Source: Antedon mediterranea (Eukaryota; Echinodermata; Crinoidea; Comatulida; Antedonidae). Taken from it: DNA of 60,000 nucleotides. The position numbers and the translations under genes were made by a program. Positions 58,003 to 60,000 of this stretch are shown here, piece after piece; within the stretch, counting starts at the first letter, position 1; each line of letters begins with the position of its first letter. The stretch is from contig NC_092677.1 in the NCBI RefSeq assembly GCF_964355755.1, forward strand, positions 11,060,601 through 11,120,600, given 5' to 3'. A model generated the notes under the pieces. The model did no database searches. It saw only the letters and a program-made list of their open reading frames with translations, and had not been told where the DNA came from.

Positions 58003-58705
58003 TAAACAGCTGGATTTGTAAAAAGGAGGAGTTTCACGCAACAACGCACATGTCATAAGCTTACAAGACTGATAACCAATTACTGATTAACTAGAGATTA
58101 CCAACACATCAATTAAGAAACTTATGGAGTTGGCACACAAATATAATGTTTATAAGAACCCAGGCTTGTATATTAATTTACTTATTACTATCAGAATAAT
58201 GAAAGTGTCTATTTTCAATAATACCTAATTGTTGACTATGCTTAATGAGTAATTTTTATTAAAATATTTCTTTTATTTCATTTACCATCATTTGTTTATT
58301 CAATAAAGAGAGGCCTCCTGCCCATTTTACAATATTCATTCAATATTATTCATTTTCGGACATGCAGAAATGTCTTTTCTTAAATGTTTTAACTAAATAT
58401 TTATAGGCAAATTATTTGTAAAAAAAATATTGTTAAGCTTATGTACATTGATTGGGTATGTATTGTTTTCTTTTAATTTTTATAAGATGGCTAGTAGGAC
58501 TCTGTGGCGGTTACCTTTCATAGTATACTGCATTATACTGAATTGTGAGACAAGCCTATTCACAGATAATTAATATAAATTATATTAATAATTATCATTA
58601 CTGTACAAGAATCAAAGAATAAAAATATTAGAGTTATTGAAAAAAAAACACGTTTTTATATTTAAAAAATAAGCTATTGATACATAGACTTGTAAAATAC
58701 TTAAT

Positions 58706-58826
58706 TTGGAAAAAAAAAGAATTTGGAAAATAGAGAATTTGGAAAATAGAGAATTTGGAAAATGGAGAATTTGGAAAATGGAGAATTTGGAAAAACTGAG
58801 AATTTGGAAAATAGAGAATTTGCAAT
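58706..58826 (+). repeat. 16-17-bp A-rich minisatellite
   Basis: Seven copies of GAATTTGGAAAATAGA or close variants. The minus-strand open frame across it (FPNSQFFQILHF) is an artefact. Confidence 0.93.
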
Positions 58827-59523
58827 ATATAATATATATTTTCTAATTTATCAAGAAATATGATGAATATACAATATGAATAATTAAGTAAACAAAAAAA
58901 AAACAATAACATAATACACAAAGAATAACAATGCTTTTTTTAATCTTAATTACTTTTCAGCATTTGGGGCGTACAATCAAAACCACACTTGATATTAAAA
59001 GCCATTCGACACAACTTAAGGAAATAATATACACACATGAGGCTTACGAAAGCCTTATGAAGACGATGTTCGCGTGCAGTACGCACACTCAAGCCTCACG
59101 GGATATCTATGTCAGGGAATCCGAAAGATGTTAAAGTTTATGACATCCACAGTAGGCCGTGTGTGTACTTGGCGGTGACGGTCAGACTCGTTGAAACTTT
59201 GTTTAATCTTTGCCACACTTTTGAGACATGATTGATCCCTGGTTAAATCCTTATATACTTTTGCTCAATTACACAATACAAATGGATTTTTTTTTACCAA
59301 CGAATCATGATAACTTCCTTGATTCGTATCAAGCACGCTGCCTTTGGATTATGCATTTCCTACCGTCTAAACAAATAAACAGTTTTAGTGTCCCTCCCAT
59401 GTGAAAAACAAAAACTGATTTGTGGTTTTTTTGTTAATCTATAAATTTAAATAAACCGGCTTTCCACCCTTTTCAGGGAAAACAAATTGAAGTAGCAAAA
59501 ATATTTTTAATTAAAAAATGTAC

Positions 59524-59635
59524 CTCACGAGCTGCACGTTCACCTGCTTGAACAGCGCCCTCCATGTAGCCTGACCATGCAGTGGCTGTTTCTGTTCCAG
59601 CAAAATATACCCTATCAACAGGCTTGTGTATAACC
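59524..59635 (-). CDS. MAO: Monoamine oxidase, FAD-domain exon
   Basis: The exon runs from an AG at 59637-59636 to GAG|GTACAT and is 112 bp (one base completing a codon, then 37 codons). It encodes [32 protein letters not shown] and RAARE, nearly identical to the C-terminal FAD-binding segment of animal MAO-A/B. The Tyr of SGYMEG corresponds to one of the two active-site tyrosines of the aromatic cage. The FAD-linking cysteine and the other tyrosine would be in upstream exons beyond 60000. The enzyme oxidatively deaminates amines such as serotonin and dopamine at the mitochondrial outer membrane. Confidence 0.97.
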
Positions 59636-59654
59636 CTGAGGAATAAAATGAAAT

Positions 59655-59725
59655 AAATTATTCAATTCAAGTCCATATTTATTTAGCATGGATCTTGAGA
59701 ACTTAAAAATGACAAAATACACAAA
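59655..59725 (-). mobile_element. Retroposon 3' tail in the next MAO intron
   Basis: The minus strand reads TCCATGCTAAATAAATATGG and then ACTTGAATTGAATAA, the same layout as the tails at 27480 and 57653. Confidence 0.4.
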
Positions 59726-59867
59726 CATAAAAAAAAAAGTAATGTGGGTTTCATATGTACAATTTTTTATTAAAGAAATAATTTGCATTATTTTGTGTAT
59801 GAGATACTAGTTTCTAAGATGTTTGGTATTTGGTATTTATATGTGTCATCAAACTAAGGAAATTTGG

Positions 59868-59975
59868 ATTAGGTCCTCCACGGACCCACGACAAGCAGCA
59901 GTGCAGCGCCTACCAGATCAGCACACCGGGAGACGATCCCCTACTCCTTGCGAATAGTGTACCAAGTGAACTAGA
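59868..59975. repeat. GC-rich fragment, probably a dispersed repeat
   Basis: AGTGCAGCGCCTACCAGATC, AGCACACCGGGAGACGATCC and CTTGCGAATAGTGTACCA resemble, from memory, a short GC-rich repeat seen in many marine invertebrate genomes. There is no open frame of note. Confidence 0.35.
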
Positions 59976-60000
59976 CTTTATTTGGAAAAATTGACACAAA

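Larger units (their letters stand above)
55769..59523 (-). other. 3.75-kb MAO intron
   Basis: Bounded by GT at 59523-59522 and AG at 55770-55769. It contains the purine tract, a MITE family 1 copy, a CCCCTATTAAGGGGACACC element, a retroposon tail and a 16-bp repeat. No other exon is seen. Confidence 0.85.

Noticed and set aside
1-60000. CRISPR array or prokaryotic operon
   Set aside because: The tandem repeats have no unique spacers, and the genes are spliced and eukaryotic.

Overview
The window is eukaryotic and animal. It has spliced genes with GT/AG introns, AT-rich intergenic DNA and many MITE-like and tandem repeats. A divergent posterior-class Hox gene and the constant recurrence of the palindrome TAGGCCTA point to a marine deuterostome, most likely an echinoderm. 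That assignment is inferred from sequence character and has not been verified.

Left part (1-6.3 kb): an inverted-repeat DNA element, one coding exon on the minus strand of what may be a MARVEL-type membrane protein (its later exons would lie left of the window), MITE copies and a possible transposase relic.

Hox gene (6.3-20.4 kb, plus strand): a TATA/Inr promoter, then three coding exons (6639-7059, 19074-19231, 19500-19622) that splice in phase into a 233-residue protein. The homeodomain, residues 150-209, has posterior (Abd-B class) features and is split by an intron between homeodomain positions 44 and 45. The 12-kb first intron holds MITEs, a SINE-like repeat, a segment with two TCF/LEF-like sites and a CpG-rich candidate cassette exon. 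No second homeobox is visible, and the flanking genes are unrelated, so this may be a posterior Hox gene outside a compact cluster.

Middle (20.4-53.5 kb): mostly intergenic and rich in repeats. It has two recurrent MITE families, several minisatellites (22-, 15-, 19-, 24-, 41/42-, 17- and 68-bp units), short duplications and retroposon 3' tails. Inside it, at 28.1-28.9 kb on the plus strand, is a compact three-exon gene candidate of about 154 residues whose splice phases agree and which is followed by AATAAA. I do not recognise its product, and it is the best candidate for something undescribed.

Right part (53.5-60 kb, minus strand): the last three coding exons of a flavin monoamine oxidase (MAO), including the FAD-domain GTETAT...GYMEGA segment and the C-terminal outer-mitochondrial-membrane anchor. 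A 124-bp minisatellite lies just past its stop codon and a 700-bp strand-asymmetric purine tract lies in an intron. The N-terminal part of MAO lies beyond base 60000.

Most long open frames in the window are artefacts of tandem repeats. No tRNA, rRNA or CRISPR array was recognised.
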